Source: Hyphomicrobiales bacterium
GTDB taxonomy: Bacteria > Pseudomonadota > Alphaproteobacteria > Rhizobiales > Devosiaceae
Assembly: GCA_900470445.1 (NCBI GenBank)
Contig: UCAU01000025.1
Span: 20,721-74,558, forward strand
DNA length: 53,838 nucleotides
Direction: 5' to 3'
In this document: piece by piece, positions 1-9,566 of the stretch
Position numbering within the stretch: the first letter of the stretch is position 1
Layout: each line of letters begins with the position of its first letter
The notes under the pieces: generated by a model
What the model saw: the letters and a program-made list of their open reading frames with translations, nothing else
Told to the model about the DNA's origin: nothing
Database searches by the model: none
Translations under genes and position numbers: made by a program

Positions 1-20
1 GGAGGCAGATCGGGGCTCGC
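1..20. repeat. Fragment of a dispersed intergenic repeat
   Basis: These 20 bases are identical to 19621-19640, where they form the tail that follows a C/G-run palindrome between two ABC transporter genes. The window therefore appears to open inside another copy of that repeat, lying just downstream of the YkoF-like gene on the minus strand. Only the tail is visible, so the full unit cannot be judged. Confidence 0.6.
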
Positions 21-42
21 CAAACTCAGTTGGAGCTGAATC

Positions 43-657
43 TCAGGAAGTACGTACCGTCGGGCTGTTCGCCGAGACCGTTAGGTCGATGGTGACGTGC
101 CCCTCGGGCGGGCCAAACCGGCAGAGCGCTGCCTGCACCGTGGCGAAAACCGCACCGGCGTCACCGCCCAATTTGGTGCAGAAATTCTTGGCGCGATCGA
201 AAGTGCCGGACTGCTTGAGGAAGTCGATGCAGCCATAGATTTCGTCCATGTGATCATTGGTATCCATCACATAGAGTGAAAATTGCGCCGCGCTCGGCAT
301 ATCTGTCACCGGCGCCGCTTGCACGGCCTCAAGCGCCATTTGCTTGCGGTGCTCCAGCGGCAGGACGGGCCCGCCATATTCGGTGGTGTAGCAGACCGCG
401 TCATCGGGCTCGCCCGGGCAGCCGCGGGAAATGGTGGCATGCAGCACGCAATGCTTGCCGCTTTTCGCCGCCGCGACGAACAGGTCGCGCATGGCCGGAA
501 ACAGCACTTCGGGCGCACCGACCAACAGGGTGGAGATATCGTCGGTCTGCACCTGCAGCCGATCACGATAGGGATCGAGCGCGCTCAGCGCGCCCAGGAT
601 GACGCCGACGAAATCGTCGGCCATAGGATAAATGGAAATTTGTGCGCCAGAATACAT
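43..657 (-). CDS. YkoF-family thiamin/HMP-binding protein
   Basis: A 204-residue soluble protein built from two similar halves. The first starts at about residue 4 (AQISIYPM) and the second at about residue 124 (AQFSLYVM). This duplication is the hallmark of the YkoF family, whose Bacillus member binds thiamin and hydroxymethylpyrimidine and is linked to an ECF/ABC-type thiamin precursor importer. No signal peptide or membrane segment is visible, so it is probably cytoplasmic. The assignment is strongly supported by a TPP riboswitch directly upstream, ending a few bases before the start codon. A G-rich Shine-Dalgarno-like stretch (GAGGCGGGG) lies between riboswitch and ATG, so control of translation initiation is plausible. 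Transporter partners (ykoE/D/C-like) are not in the window. They may lie beyond its left edge, although a repeat begins immediately after this gene. Confidence 0.85.
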   Translation of the reverse strand: MYSGAQISIYPMADDFVGVILGALSALDPYRDRLQVQTDDISTLLVGAPEVLFPAMRDLFVAAAKSGKHCVLHATISRGCPGEPDDAVCYTTEYGGPVLPLEHRKQMALEAVQAAPVTDMPSAAQFSLYVMDTNDHMDEIYGCIDFLKQSGTFDRAKNFCTKLGGDAGAVFATVQAALCRFGPPEGHVTIDLTVSANSPTVRTS

Positions 658-661
658 AGCC

Positions 662-752
662 CCGCCTCGCTCCGCTGGTATTACCCAGATCAGCTACTAG
701 GGTTTGCAGGCTTGCCGCCCGCGTCTCAGCCCCGGCTATACGGAGCACCCCT
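662..752 (-). promoter_or_regulatory. TPP (thiamin pyrophosphate) riboswitch
   Basis: Read on the minus strand, the segment shows the conserved thi-box blocks in the correct order: GGGGTGC, then GGCTGAGA, then CTGATCTGGGTAATACCAGCG near the 3' end. These blocks form the pyrimidine- and pyrophosphate-sensing helices of the TPP aptamer. The aptamer ends about 5-8 bases before the start of the YkoF-like gene. Its 3' strand is followed immediately by the purine-rich ribosome-binding region, so ligand-dependent masking of the Shine-Dalgarno is the likely mechanism. No T-run terminator is seen between aptamer and gene. Confidence 0.93.
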
Positions 753-815
753 GTGGATGGGCGCAATCAATCAGCTTGCGGCAGCAATGGCAAGCCGGTT
801 TGTGACGGAATTTGT

Positions 816-1115
816 TTAGCCAATAAAATGCCGCAACAGCCCCGTGGCGGCGACGGCAACAATCACCGTGGGCAGCATGGAAAGGCGCGTGGCGGCGAGC
901 AGGGTTATGGCAATGGCGATCAGATCGGCGGGATTATCGGCCACGAAATGCGGCGCGATCACCGAAATCAGTACGCAGCCGGGCGCCGCTTCCATCAGCG
1001 CAGTGGCGCGTGGGCTGAGCGTGCGATTGCGCAACACCAGATAGCCGATGATCCGCGTGCAATAGGTGGCCGAGGCCATCAGCACGATGGTGAGAACGGT
1101 CAAGGGATCGATCAT
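816..1115 (-). CDS. azlD: AzlD-family branched-chain amino acid exporter subunit
   Basis: A 99-residue hydrophobic protein with about three membrane spans, typical of AzlD, the small partner of AzlC. The pair exports branched-chain amino acids or analogues, as BrnFE does in Corynebacterium. The open frame extends further upstream, but the ATG at 1115 overlaps the azlC stop by four bases (ATGA), which marks translational coupling and fixes the start. The protein begins MIDPLTVLTIVLMA and contains the family-like stretch TRIIGYLVLRNRTLSPR. The riboswitch and YkoF-like gene follow downstream on the same strand, with no clear terminator between. Confidence 0.88.
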   Translation of the reverse strand: MIDPLTVLTIVLMASATYCTRIIGYLVLRNRTLSPRATALMEAAPGCVLISVIAPHFVADNPADLIAIAITLLAATRLSMLPTVIVAVAATGLLRHFIG

Positions 1116-1852
1116 GCCTCGTCTCCCGCCAGCACATAGGCCGCGATCGGGCCGGACACGGCGCCGGCGGCCACATACCAGGCACCGGGCACGACGAGAT
1201 ACGTCACCGCGGCGACGACCAGGCTCACCAGCCAGGGCCGGGCGGCGGCAAAGCCCTTCCACATGCCGGCCATCAGCACCAGGAACACGGCCGGAAATGC
1301 CATGTCGAAGCCATAGGCTTCCACGTCGCCCAGCACTGGGCCGAGCGCGGCGCCCAGCGTGGTGAAGGCCACCCAGGCGACATAGAAAACCAGCGCCGTG
1401 CCCAGGTAATAGGGCAGGCTGAATGCCGGCTGCAGGCCCCGTTCGGCCCGCTCCTTGGCATCGGCCAGGCCCAGCGCCCAGCTTTCATCGGTCATGGCAA
1501 ATAAAGCGGGCAAGACCTTGCGCTTGGGCAGGTGCCGCAGGAAGGGCGCGATGGCGGCGCCCATCAGCAAATGCCGGCTATTGACCAGGAAGGTGATGGC
1601 GACGATCAGCACGATATGGGGCGGCGAGGTCCAGAGCTGGATGGCGGCAAATTCCGAGCCGCCGGCAAAGTTCAGCCCGGTCAGCAGCGGCACTTCGACG
1701 ACGCTCAGGCCCTTCTGCGCGGCCTGCGCGCCCAGCACCAGCGCATAGGGGATGATGCCGAGCAGAACCGGAATGCAGCCCTTGATGCCGCGCCAGAGTT
1801 CGGAACGAATGGGGGCTTGCTCTATGCTCGCCGCGCCGTCCATCGCGCTCAT
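1112..1852 (-). CDS. azlC: AzlC-family branched-chain amino acid exporter, large subunit
   Basis: A 246-residue integral membrane protein with the family pattern. It has an N-terminal region RGIKGCIPVLLGIIPYALVLG, a FAGGSEFAAIQLW motif at about residues 63-75, and NSRHLLMGAAIAPFLR around residues 91-106. AzlC with AzlD forms a branched-chain amino acid efflux system, and azlB-type regulators or Lrp often control such pairs elsewhere. The ATG at 1852 is preceded by a good AGGAGA Shine-Dalgarno. No regulator gene is adjacent. The 170 bases upstream carry the outer-membrane protein terminator and presumably the azlC promoter, but I cannot define -35/-10 boxes with confidence. Confidence 0.9.
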   Translation of the reverse strand: MSAMDGAASIEQAPIRSELWRGIKGCIPVLLGIIPYALVLGAQAAQKGLSVVEVPLLTGLNFAGGSEFAAIQLWTSPPHIVLIVAITFLVNSRHLLMGAAIAPFLRHLPKRKVLPALFAMTDESWALGLADAKERAERGLQPAFSLPYYLGTALVFYVAWVAFTTLGAALGPVLGDVEAYGFDMAFPAVFLVLMAGMWKGFAAARPWLVSLVVAAVTYLVVPGAWYVAAGAVSGPIAAYVLAGDEA

Positions 1853-1933
1853 AATAGTCTCCTGCCGCCCGGGCGGTTTGCCCCAAAGGCGGCTCTTGTA
1901 ATCCAGTTCGGGCGATTGGGGTGTGAAAAACGA

Positions 1934-1961
1934 AAAAATCGGAGCCGAAGCCCCGATTTTT
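1934..1961 (-). terminator. Intrinsic terminator of the outer-membrane protein gene
   Basis: On the minus strand a fully paired stem (A-run, then ATCGGGGC) closes on a TTCG tetraloop and returns through GCTCCGAT into a run of T residues. There is a single G-U wobble. The stem lies about 65 bases past the outer-membrane protein stop codon. Because the base of the stem is A-rich on one side and T-rich on the other, it could also work on the plus strand. Confidence 0.85.
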
Positions 1962-2024
1962 CCGTGTCGTGCCGATGGAGGTCAATGCACGAGAAGCGGC
2001 CGCAATGCAGCGCGGCCGTTGGTT

Positions 2025-2678
2025 TTAGAAGCGGTAGTTCACGCCGAGAGTGACGGCATGATTGGTCAGATCGTCGGTGCGGCCCACGCCGGCGACGCTG
2101 CTGTCCACGTCGAAATAGCGGGTCTGCAGATATTCGGCGCGCACGCTGATATTGTTGCCCAGGTCCTGCTCGACGCCTGCGCCGAACACGGCGCCGGCAT
2201 AGGTGTCCGTGCCCGAAGTGGTGGTGCCCGAGGGCTCCAGTTCGGCCAGCGAAACGCCAGCGGTGCCGTAGATCAGGGTGCTGCCCAGCGCCACGCCGGC
2301 GCGGCCCTTGGCGGCCAGCGACCAGTTCTGCGTCAGGCCGGCATCGGGGGTGAGTTCGTAGCGCAGCTCGTCGCTGAGCGTGCCCGAGACTTCGCCGCCG
2401 ACCACGAACTGGTCGAACTGCTGCAGATAGCCGGCCTGGACGCCGCCCGAGAAGTTGCTGTTGTCGAAGTCATCGGCGCTGACCACGCCGGCATGGGCAC
2501 CAGCGTAAAAGCCGGTCCAGGTGTCGCTGGCGACAGCCAGGCCCGCATCGGGATAGGCGATCTGGGCGGGCGCCGGGGTATAGAGATCGGCAGCCTGGGT
2601 GGCGGAAACCGATGCGACGACGGCAGTGCCGCTCAGCAGGGCGGCGAGGGTAAGGGTGCGAAGGGACACTTGGGTCAT
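2025..2678 (-). CDS. Outer-membrane beta-barrel protein (Omp25/OmpA-like small porin)
   Basis: A 217-residue exported protein. Residues 1-29 form a signal peptide ending SATQAAD. The mature part has alternating aromatic/Gly-rich strands such as TWTGFYAGAHAGVV near residue 47 and ends in NHAVTLGVNYRF, with the terminal Phe required for barrel assembly. WTGFY..AHAG is characteristic of the Omp25/Omp31-type surface proteins of Hyphomicrobiales. The start is the ATG at 2678 with an AGGAG motif four to five bases upstream; the longer open frame runs into the kinase gene and is not coding. It lies 103 bases downstream of the sensor kinase and has its own strong terminator, so it is probably an independent, abundant transcript. 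Confidence 0.88.
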   Translation of the reverse strand: MTQVSLRTLTLAALLSGTAVVASVSATQAADLYTPAPAQIAYPDAGLAVASDTWTGFYAGAHAGVVSADDFDNSNFSGGVQAGYLQQFDQFVVGGEVSGTLSDELRYELTPDAGLTQNWSLAAKGRAGVALGSTLIYGTAGVSLAELEPSGTTTSGTDTYAGAVFGAGVEQDLGNNISVRAEYLQTRYFDVDSSVAGVGRTDDLTNHAVTLGVNYRF

Positions 2679-2781
2679 ACTCCTGAGAAATCGCTGCGCA
2701 GCGGGCGGTTTGGTCCGCCTCGGCATGAGGCGCTTGTCCGCTGTACTGACGCCAGATTGATCCCCCAAGATTGCGTGGGCC

Positions 2782-4176
2782 TTACAGTGCCGGCTCCAAT
2801 TCCTTTTTTGTTGCAGCGGCCCGCAACAGTGGCAACGTGACGATGACGCTGGCCCCGCCCGAGGGCGCGTCGGCAATGGTGATATAGCCATGGTGGCGCC
2901 GCACAATGGCCTCCACCAGGTTGAGGCCCAGCCCCGCACCATGTGAGGATGGTTTGACGCGATAGAAGGGCTCGAACACCCGGTCGCGCTCGCTGGCGGG
3001 AATGCCGGGGCCCTCGTCGCTGACCGCAATCGTGCCGTCGCGGCCCACCTCGACGATGATCTCGCCATGCTTGCCGCCATAGGCGATGGCGTTCTGGATG
3101 ATATTGGTCAGTGCCCGGCTCAGGCTGCTGCTGTCGCCCTGCACCATGACCGGGTCGTCCGGTGCGTTGAGCGAGAGTTCGTAGCCTGCGGCAATCGCCA
3201 GCGGGGCCAGATCGCCCACCACATTGCTGGCCATGTCGCCCAGCTCGGTGGGCTCGAAATTGGTGCTGCCCAGATCCATGCGTTGCAGATCGAGCAATTG
3301 GCCGGCCATGCTGGCCAGCCGCGCCGCATCGACCAGCAATTGACCCTTTTCGGGGAAGGGCTCGGCCATTTCGATGCGGGTCTGCAGGATGGCGATGGGG
3401 GTGCGCAATTCATGGGCGGAATCGGCGAGGAAGCGTTCGCGCTTGGCGTAGGAATCGTCGAGCCGCGCCAGTCCGTCATTGACCGCCTTGACCAGCGGCT
3501 GCACCTCGTCGGGCAGGCTTTCGGTGGACAGCCTGGTGCCGCGGGCATCGATGTCGATCAGTTCGGCCTCGTCGGCGGCGCCCTTGAGACTGCGCATCTC
3601 GCGGCGCACGATAATGGGGATGGTGATGGCGCTGGCAAGGCCCAATAGCGCAACCATGGCGAGCGCCAAAAGGCCCGAAACCTTCTTGATGATGGCAGCG
3701 ACGCCCACGGTGGGCCCGCCGCCGGTCATCACGCGAACGGTGCCGACCGGGGATTGCTCGGTGCGCACGAGGAGCGAACCGTAGCTGGGATCGGTGGTGC
3801 GCACCTCGACCGCTTCCAGCAGCCAGAGATTGTCTTCCAGCTCCTGGTACATTTTGGGCACGTCGCCGAGGGCGGCCCAGGCACCAGACTGGTTGCGCAC
3901 GTAAAACCACAGGTTCGGATAGTCCCGGCGCAGGGCGTCGAGATCGGGCGAGGCCACGTAATTGATCTGCTCACCCTCCACATCCACCAGGCTATGCGCA
4001 AATGCCGCCGTTGCCCGTGGGTCCAATGGCTGGGCATCGCCCAGATAATCGATGACCGGGGCGACGACCGTGGGAAACACCCCGAGGCCAAAAAACAGCA
4101 CGAGCGTCAGCAGCTGCACGCGGATCATCTGGCGGGTCAGCTTGTGGGCGAGGGAATTGCGGCTAAGTCGTTTCAC
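2782..4176 (-). CDS. Sensor histidine kinase (EnvZ/QseC-like)
   Basis: A 464-residue membrane kinase. It has a TM segment at about 19-41, a periplasmic sensing region of about 125 residues, a second TM at about 167-190, a HAMP-like linker, then a HisKA domain with SAHELRTP (phosphoacceptor His255). The HATPase domain has an N-box (LTNIIQNAIAYG), a G1 box (DEGPGIP) and a G2 box (GAGLGLNLVEAI). It overlaps the preceding response-regulator gene by four bases, so the pair is co-translated. The divergent RND efflux operon next door suggests the sensed signal is a toxic compound or envelope stress; that is inferred from context only. Confidence 0.95.
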   Translation of the reverse strand: MKRLSRNSLAHKLTRQMIRVQLLTLVLFFGLGVFPTVVAPVIDYLGDAQPLDPRATAAFAHSLVDVEGEQINYVASPDLDALRRDYPNLWFYVRNQSGAWAALGDVPKMYQELEDNLWLLEAVEVRTTDPSYGSLLVRTEQSPVGTVRVMTGGGPTVGVAAIIKKVSGLLALAMVALLGLASAITIPIIVRREMRSLKGAADEAELIDIDARGTRLSTESLPDEVQPLVKAVNDGLARLDDSYAKRERFLADSAHELRTPIAILQTRIEMAEPFPEKGQLLVDAARLASMAGQLLDLQRMDLGSTNFEPTELGDMASNVVGDLAPLAIAAGYELSLNAPDDPVMVQGDSSSLSRALTNIIQNAIAYGGKHGEIIVEVGRDGTIAVSDEGPGIPASERDRVFEPFYRVKPSSHGAGLGLNLVEAIVRRHHGYITIADAPSGGASVIVTLPLLRAAATKKELEPAL

Positions 4177-4844
4177 GTCAGTTTCAACAAATAGCCCACC
4201 CCGCGCACGGGGTGGATGATGACCGAGGCACCGGCATCCGCCAGCTTGCGACGCAGCCGCGAGATGTGGGCCTCGAGGGAATTGGACTGGATTTCATCGT
4301 CCGAGCCATAGACTTCTTCTTCGAGCAGGTTGCGCCGAACCGTGCGGCCGGCCCGGCGCATCAGGCTTTCGAGCACCAGATATTCGCGCCGCGGCAGGTC
4401 GAGCCGTTCACCAGCAACAAACACCTCGCCCTGGTTCAGGTCAAATGCCAGATTGCCCATGCTCAGCGGCTTGGAGGTCACCTGGCTGGGCCGGCGCAGC
4501 ACGGCGCGCAGCCGCGCCACCAATTCGCTGACCACGAAAGGCTTGGGCAGATAATCGTCGGCGCCCAGATTGAGCCCTTCCACCCGGTCATTGGCCGAGC
4601 CGCGGGCGGAGAGAATGACGATGGGCACATTGGGGCGCCGCTTGCGCAGATAGGCGATCAGCGAGGCGCCGTCGCCATCGCCCAATTGGCGATCCAGCAC
4701 CACCAGGTCATGGCTGATGGTTTCGATCGCCTCAATGGCGACTTCGATCGAGGGCGCGATATCGGTTACGAAGTCATGTTTTTCCAGCGCGCTGCGCAGT
4801 AGAGCCGCCATATCGGGCTCATCTTCTACCAGCAATAGTCGCAT
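4173..4844 (-). CDS. OmpR/PhoB-family response regulator
   Basis: A 223-residue regulator with an N-terminal receiver domain (acidic VEDEPD, phosphoacceptor Asp51 in VVLDRQLGD, conserved Lys in YLPKPF) and a C-terminal winged helix ending in HISRLRRKL...HPVRGVGYLL. It heads the two-gene operon with the kinase. The 245-base interval to the RND adaptor gene, transcribed the other way, must contain promoters for both units, making this regulator the obvious candidate controller of the efflux pump. No repeated operator half-sites stood out to me in that interval. Confidence 0.96.
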   Translation of the reverse strand: MRLLLVEDEPDMAALLRSALEKHDFVTDIAPSIEVAIEAIETISHDLVVLDRQLGDGDGASLIAYLRKRRPNVPIVILSARGSANDRVEGLNLGADDYLPKPFVVSELVARLRAVLRRPSQVTSKPLSMGNLAFDLNQGEVFVAGERLDLPRREYLVLESLMRRAGRTVRRNLLEEEVYGSDDEIQSNSLEAHISRLRRKLADAGASVIIHPVRGVGYLLKLT

Positions 4845-5089
4845 GCAGACCTGCCTCCTCGGGCATTAATACTCTGGATTGTCCCCGATAAGCCTTGCCG
4901 CAACCTTACAGCGCCAGGCCGCACATTTTGCCGTCCGCACATGCATTTCACGCGCGCAATGTTGACGCAAGCTTGCCAGCCCACAACCGGCACGTTGCTG
5001 TGCCTTGCCATCGGTTTTGTGCCGAACATGTTCTGCGTGGGCGGGCCGGCAACACCCTATTCCCTTTTCCTCTAGGCCGGAGCTATGCC

Positions 5090-6316
5090 GTGGACAAGCA
5101 TGTGGAACGCCCCGACGCTATCAAACCCGAATGGGCGCTGACCCGACGCGAGCGCAAGCGCCAGGCGCTGCTCGATGCTGGCCTCGCGCCGCGCAAATTC
5201 CCCTGGTTCTGGGGTCTTGGCGTGTTGATCGTCGCTGCCGGCGGCGCGTTTATTCTGGTGCCGCAATTGACCGCGCCCGAGGCGGCGACCCCGGTGGCTG
5301 CCGTCGAGACGCCCGATCCGGTCAAGCTCATCCTCAGCCGCGATGTCACGACATTGCAGCGCCAGACCGTCACCGAAACGCTCAAGGCCACCGGCTCGCT
5401 CGCCCCGCGCCGTACCATAAACCTGTCCTCGCAGGTCAGCGGCACCGTCGATGACGTGCACTTCCGCGTCGGCGACCGGGTGCAGGCGGGCGACGTGCTG
5501 GTGCAGGTAGATATCGAAACGCTGGGCATTCAGTTGCAGCAGCAGCGCAGCACCGCCCAGGCCACCCGCGCCCAGCTTGCCCAGGCCGAAGCCCAGGTGA
5601 CCCGCAGCGAACGTCTCAACGATCGCGGTCTGGTCGCCTCGGCCAATCTCGACAGCGAGCGCGCCAATGTCGATGCACTGCGCTCCAATCTGCGAGCGCT
5701 GGAAGCCCAGGTTGCCGCCGCCGAAATCGCCCTGCGCAACGCCACGATCGTCGCGCCCTTCGATGGCGTCGTGGCATCGCGGGCGGTCGAGCCGGGGCAG
5801 GTGACTTCGCCCGGCGCCAATCTCATGCAGATCGTTGATCTGTCGGTGATGGAAATGACCGCCTATGTGCCGGTCAGCGCCAGCCCGACTTTGCAGCCCG
5901 GCCAGCAAGTCACGCTGACCGTCGAAGGCTTGCCCGGGCGTCAGTTCAGCGGCAGCGTCGCCGGCATCAGCCCGGTCGCCACCGCCGGTACGCGCACGGT
6001 TCCCGTGCTGGTCACGGTCGACAATCCCGGCGGCGAATTGCGCGGCGGCATGTTCGCCACCGGCCAGATCGTTACCGCCGAGGCCGAAAACACCCTCGCC
6101 GTGCCCCCGGCGGCCATCCGCGAGGATGACGCGGGGGCATTCGTGCTCAAAATCGTCGATGGCGACCTGGTGCGCCAACCGGTCGAGGCATCGCGCAGCT
6201 GGCGCGCCGCCCGCGTCACCGAACTGACCTCGGGCCTCGATGTAGGCGACACCTTCGTCTCCGGTCGCCTGGATGACCTGCGTGCCGGCATGCAGGTTCG
6301 CGTGGTGGAGAACTGA
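5090..6316 (+). CDS. RND efflux periplasmic adaptor (membrane fusion protein)
   Basis: A 408-residue adaptor linking an inner-membrane RND pump to an outer-membrane channel. I chose the GTG at 5090, preceded by GGAG seven bases upstream; the open frame extends 65 codons further but without a ribosome site or sensible composition. There is a cytoplasmic N-terminus and a single TM anchor at about residues 38-57. The first half of the lipoyl/barrel-sandwich domain is INLSSQVSGTVDDVHF...GDVLVQVD, followed by an alpha-helical hairpin rich in Gln, Ala and Arg. The second lipoyl half is IVAPFDGVVASRAVEPGQ, then come the beta-barrel and membrane-proximal domains. An anchoring helix rather than a lipobox resembles EmrA/MdtA-like adaptors. 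It is three bases from the permease gene. Confidence 0.93.
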   Translation: MDKHVERPDAIKPEWALTRRERKRQALLDAGLAPRKFPWFWGLGVLIVAAGGAFILVPQLTAPEAATPVAAVETPDPVKLILSRDVTTLQRQTVTETLKATGSLAPRRTINLSSQVSGTVDDVHFRVGDRVQAGDVLVQVDIETLGIQLQQQRSTAQATRAQLAQAEAQVTRSERLNDRGLVASANLDSERANVDALRSNLRALEAQVAAAEIALRNATIVAPFDGVVASRAVEPGQVTSPGANLMQIVDLSVMEMTAYVPVSASPTLQPGQQVTLTVEGLPGRQFSGSVAGISPVATAGTRTVPVLVTVDNPGGELRGGMFATGQIVTAEAENTLAVPPAAIREDDAGAFVLKIVDGDLVRQPVEASRSWRAARVTELTSGLDVGDTFVSGRLDDLRAGMQVRVVEN

Positions 6317-6319
6317 TCG

Positions 6320-9300
6320 ATGTTCCTCACCCGTATCAGCGTCAATCACCCCGTCTTTGCCACCATGGTCATGGTGGCGTTGATGGTGTTCGGCATCTAT
6401 TCCTACCAGCGCCTGCCCATCGAGCAATTGCCCGATGTCGATCTGCCGGTCGTCGCGGTGGTCGTCTCCTATCCCGGCGCGTCGGCTGAATCGGTCGAAA
6501 ACGACATCATCAAGCCCATTGAGGATTCGGTGAACACGATCAGCGGCATCGACTCGCTGACCTCGACCGCCCGGCAGAACCAGGCGCTGGTCGTCATCAT
6601 GTTCGACATGGAGGTGAACTCGGTCGAAGCGCTGCAGGAAGTGCGCGACAAGATGTCGTCCATTGAGGCCGACCTGCCGCAAAATGCCGACAAGCCGCAA
6701 ATCCTGCGCTTCGATCCGGCGGCCATGCCGATCGTTTCGCTGGCCATCCGCTCCGACACGCTTTCGCCCAGCGAACTGACCGATCTGGCCGACGATGTCG
6801 TGGTGGATCGCCTGCGCAATGTGCAGGGCGTGGGCAGCGTGACACTGGTCGGTGGCGTGCCGACGCAAATCGACGTGCAGGTCGATCCCGACCGGCTCGA
6901 TGCCTTTGGCGTGTCGATGAGCGATGTCATGACCGCCATCGCCCAGAACAATCGCGATCTGCCGGCCGGCAGCATCACCGAAGGCTCGGTGGCCCGCTCG
7001 ATCCAGATCGAGGGCAAAATTCAGGACATCGACGATTTCGCTGACATCATCGTGGCACGCACCGGCGGCCAACCGGTGCGGCTGGGCGAAGTCGCCACCA
7101 TCAGCTCCGGCCCCAGCGACGATGAAAGCCTGGCCTTCATCAATGGCGAGCGGGCGCTGTCCATCGACATTCTCAAGGTGCAGGGCGCCAATACGGTGGG
7201 CGTGGCCCACGCCATCCACCAGACACTGGAACGGCTCGAACAGAGCGAACTGCCGACCGGCGTGCACATCGATGTGGTGCGCGATAATTCCGTCGAGGTG
7301 GAGCAATCCTTCCACACCGTGCAGAACATGATCATCGAAGGCGCCGTGCTCGCCGTGCTGATCGTGTTCCTGTTCCTCAATTCATGGCGCTCCACCGTCA
7401 TCACGGGGCTGACCCTGCCCATCTCGATCATCGGCACCATGATCGTGCTCTATATGCTGGGCTTCACGCTCAACATGATGACGCTGATGGCGCTGTCGCT
7501 TTCGGTGGGTATCCTGATCGATGATGCCATTGTGGTGCGCGAAAACATCATGCGCCACCTGCATCTGGGCAAAGGCCACTTCCAGGCCGCCTTCGATGGC
7601 ACCAATGAGATCGGGCTGGCGGTGCTGGCCTCGACGCTGTCCATCGTCGCGGTGTTCCTGCCCGTGGCCTTCATGGAAGGCATGATCGGCCGCTTCTTCC
7701 TGCAATTCGGCGTCACCGTTTCAGTGGCGGTGCTGATCTCGCTATTCGTGGCCTTCACGCTCGACCCGATGATGAGCAGCGTCTGGTATGACCCGGCTTC
7801 CGAGCCCAATGCCAAGCGCGGCCCGATCGGCCGGCTGGTCGCCAAGTTCGATGAGTTTTTCAGTTGGCTCAGCGAGCGCTATCGCAGCGTGTTGCGCTGG
7901 AGCCTGCGCCATCGCATCGCCACGCTGGGCACGGCGGTCGCGCTGTTCTTCTCGAGCTTCCTGCTGCTCCCCATGGTTGGCGTGGAATTCGTGCCGCCCA
8001 GCGACAACAGCGAATTCACTGTTGAGGTCGAAACCCCGCAGGGCTCCTCGCTGGCCTATACCGGCGACAAGGTGCGCCAGATTGAAGCGCTGTTGCGACA
8101 AATGCCCGAGGTGGAGCGCACCTATGCCACCATCAATGCCGGCCAGAGCGCGTCGGGTGAAAACTCGGCAAGTATCCTGGTTTCCATGGTGCCGCCCGGC
8201 CAGCGCGACCGCATGCCCCATGAAATGACTGGCCCGGCCCGGGACGTGCTGGCCCAGGTGCCCGGCATTACCACAGTCGTCGGCGTTGCCAGCGGATTGG
8301 GCGGTGGAGTGACCAAGCCGGTGCAGGTCACGCTCTATGGCGACAGCTTTGCCACCTTGGGCCGCCTGGCGGATGAGTTCACGGCCAAGCTGGCCAATGT
8401 CAACGGCCTGGCCGATATCGAAAGCTCGCTTGAGGCGGCGCAGCCGGTGGTCGGCGTTCGCGTCAACCAGGACCTCGCCAGCGAAGTGGGCGTCTCCATG
8501 CAGCAGATCGGCGCCATCCTCCAGCCCATGCTGAGCGGCGAAGAGGTCAGCGAATGGACCTCGCCGGAGGAGGAGACCTATAAGCTCATCGTCCGCCTGC
8601 CGCCACAGGAACGCGACCAGGTCGAGGCGCTGTATAGCCTGCCCATCGCGCGCACCGATACCTCGGTCGTGCGGCTGGGCGATGTGGCCGATGTCGCCAT
8701 GTCGACCGGACCGGGCGAAATCCAGCGCCGGGACCTGACCCGGCAGATCACCGTGGACGCCAATATTTCCGGCGTCACCATTGGCGATGTCATGCCCGCC
8801 ATCCAGCAGGCCATGGACGAGATGGAATTGCCGCCCGGCTATCGCATCTCCATGGGCGGCGATGCCGAGCAATTGGGCGATACGGCGGCTTCGGCCGGCG
8901 CCGCGCTGCTGCTCGCGGTGGTCTTCATCTATCTTGTGTTGGCCAGCCAGTTCGGCAGCTTCCTGCAGCCGATCGCCATCATGATGTCGCTGCCGCTCTC
9001 GCTGGTCGGCGTTATCCTGGGCCTGCTGATTGGCGGCTCGACGCTCAATATGATGAGCATGATCGGCTTCATCATGCTGATGGGCCTGGTGGTGAAAAAC
9101 GCCATCCTCTTGGTCGACAATGCCAACCACAAGGTCAAGGACGGGCTCAATCTCTACGATGCCCTGGTGGAAGCCGGCGTTACCCGCTTCCGGCCGATCA
9201 TCATGACTACGTTGGCCATGGTGTTCGGCATGCTGCCGCTGGCGCTCAGCCTGCATGAAGGCAGCGGGCAGAACGCGCCCATGGCCCATGCGGTGATCGG

Positions 9301-9451
9301 CGGGCTGATCAGCTCGACGCTGTTGACCCTGGTCGTGGTGCCGGTGATCCTGACCTACACCGAAAGCCTGTCGCGCTTCGTCAAGCGCCTGATGCCCGGC
9401 AAGCCGGCCCATCATGGTGAGGCGGAAGCCGAAAAACCGGCCACCGCCTGA
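6320..9451 (+). CDS. RND multidrug efflux permease (HAE-1, AcrB/MdtB-like)
   Basis: A 1043-residue inner-membrane proton antiporter of normal family length. It begins [22 protein letters not shown] (TM1) and has two duplicated halves. The proton relay aspartates are visible in TM4 ([13 protein letters not shown]), and the TM10-TM11 block contains [21 protein letters not shown] large periplasmic porter domain lies in each half. It works as a trimer with the adaptor encoded just upstream. No outer-membrane channel (TolC/OprM type) is encoded in the operon, so a channel from elsewhere must be used. Long open frames on the opposite strand here are composition artefacts. Confidence 0.96.
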   Translation: MFLTRISVNHPVFATMVMVALMVFGIYSYQRLPIEQLPDVDLPVVAVVVSYPGASAESVENDIIKPIEDSVNTISGIDSLTSTARQNQALVVIMFDMEVNSVEALQEVRDKMSSIEADLPQNADKPQILRFDPAAMPIVSLAIRSDTLSPSELTDLADDVVVDRLRNVQGVGSVTLVGGVPTQIDVQVDPDRLDAFGVSMSDVMTAIAQNNRDLPAGSITEGSVARSIQIEGKIQDIDDFADIIVARTGGQPVRLGEVATISSGPSDDESLAFINGERALSIDILKVQGANTVGVAHAIHQTLERLEQSELPTGVHIDVVRDNSVEVEQSFHTVQNMIIEGAVLAVLIVFLFLNSWRSTVITGLTLPISIIGTMIVLYMLGFTLNMMTLMALSLSVGILIDDAIVVRENIMRHLHLGKGHFQAAFDGTNEIGLAVLASTLSIVAVFLPVAFMEGMIGRFFLQFGVTVSVAVLISLFVAFTLDPMMSSVWYDPASEPNAKRGPIGRLVAKFDEFFSWLSERYRSVLRWSLRHRIATLGTAVALFFSSFLLLPMVGVEFVPPSDNSEFTVEVETPQGSSLAYTGDKVRQIEALLRQMPEVERTYATINAGQSASGENSASILVSMVPPGQRDRMPHEMTGPARDVLAQVPGITTVVGVASGLGGGVTKPVQVTLYGDSFATLGRLADEFTAKLANVNGLADIESSLEAAQPVVGVRVNQDLASEVGVSMQQIGAILQPMLSGEEVSEWTSPEEETYKLIVRLPPQERDQVEALYSLPIARTDTSVVRLGDVADVAMSTGPGEIQRRDLTRQITVDANISGVTIGDVMPAIQQAMDEMELPPGYRISMGGDAEQLGDTAASAGAALLLAVVFIYLVLASQFGSFLQPIAIMMSLPLSLVGVILGLLIGGSTLNMMSMIGFIMLMGLVVKNAILLVDNANHKVKDGLNLYDALVEAGVTRFRPIIMTTLAMVFGMLPLALSLHEGSGQNAPMAHAVIGGLISSTLLTLVVVPVILTYTESLSRFVKRLMPGKPAHHGEAEAEKPATA

Positions 9452-9460
9452 TCGCCATTT

Positions 9461-9490
9461 CCGGCAGGCTCGCTTCGGCCCGCCTGCCGG
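9461..9490 (+). terminator. Hairpin downstream of the RND operon
   Basis: A perfect 9-bp stem (CCGGCAGGC with GCCTGCCGG) around a 12-base loop starts ten bases after the permease stop codon. It is not followed by a clear T-run, so it may act as a weak or Rho-assisted terminator or as an mRNA 3' stabiliser. Confidence 0.45.
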
Positions 9491-9566
9491 ATTCGATTGT
9501 GGCAGCAATGTGCAAAGCCTTGCGGGGCGCATTCATTACAATGCGTTCATGTCAGAAATAGTATTT

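Noticed and set aside
5072..7315. 747-codon open frame opposite the RND adaptor and permease
   Set aside because: It is antisense to two clear efflux genes. Its translation is rich in His, Gly, Asp and Arg with no domain pattern, typical of the complementary frame of high-GC coding DNA.
7742..9532. 596-codon open frame opposite the RND permease
   Set aside because: Same cause: His/Gln/Arg/Gly-rich composition, no recognisable motif, and full overlap with a certain gene.
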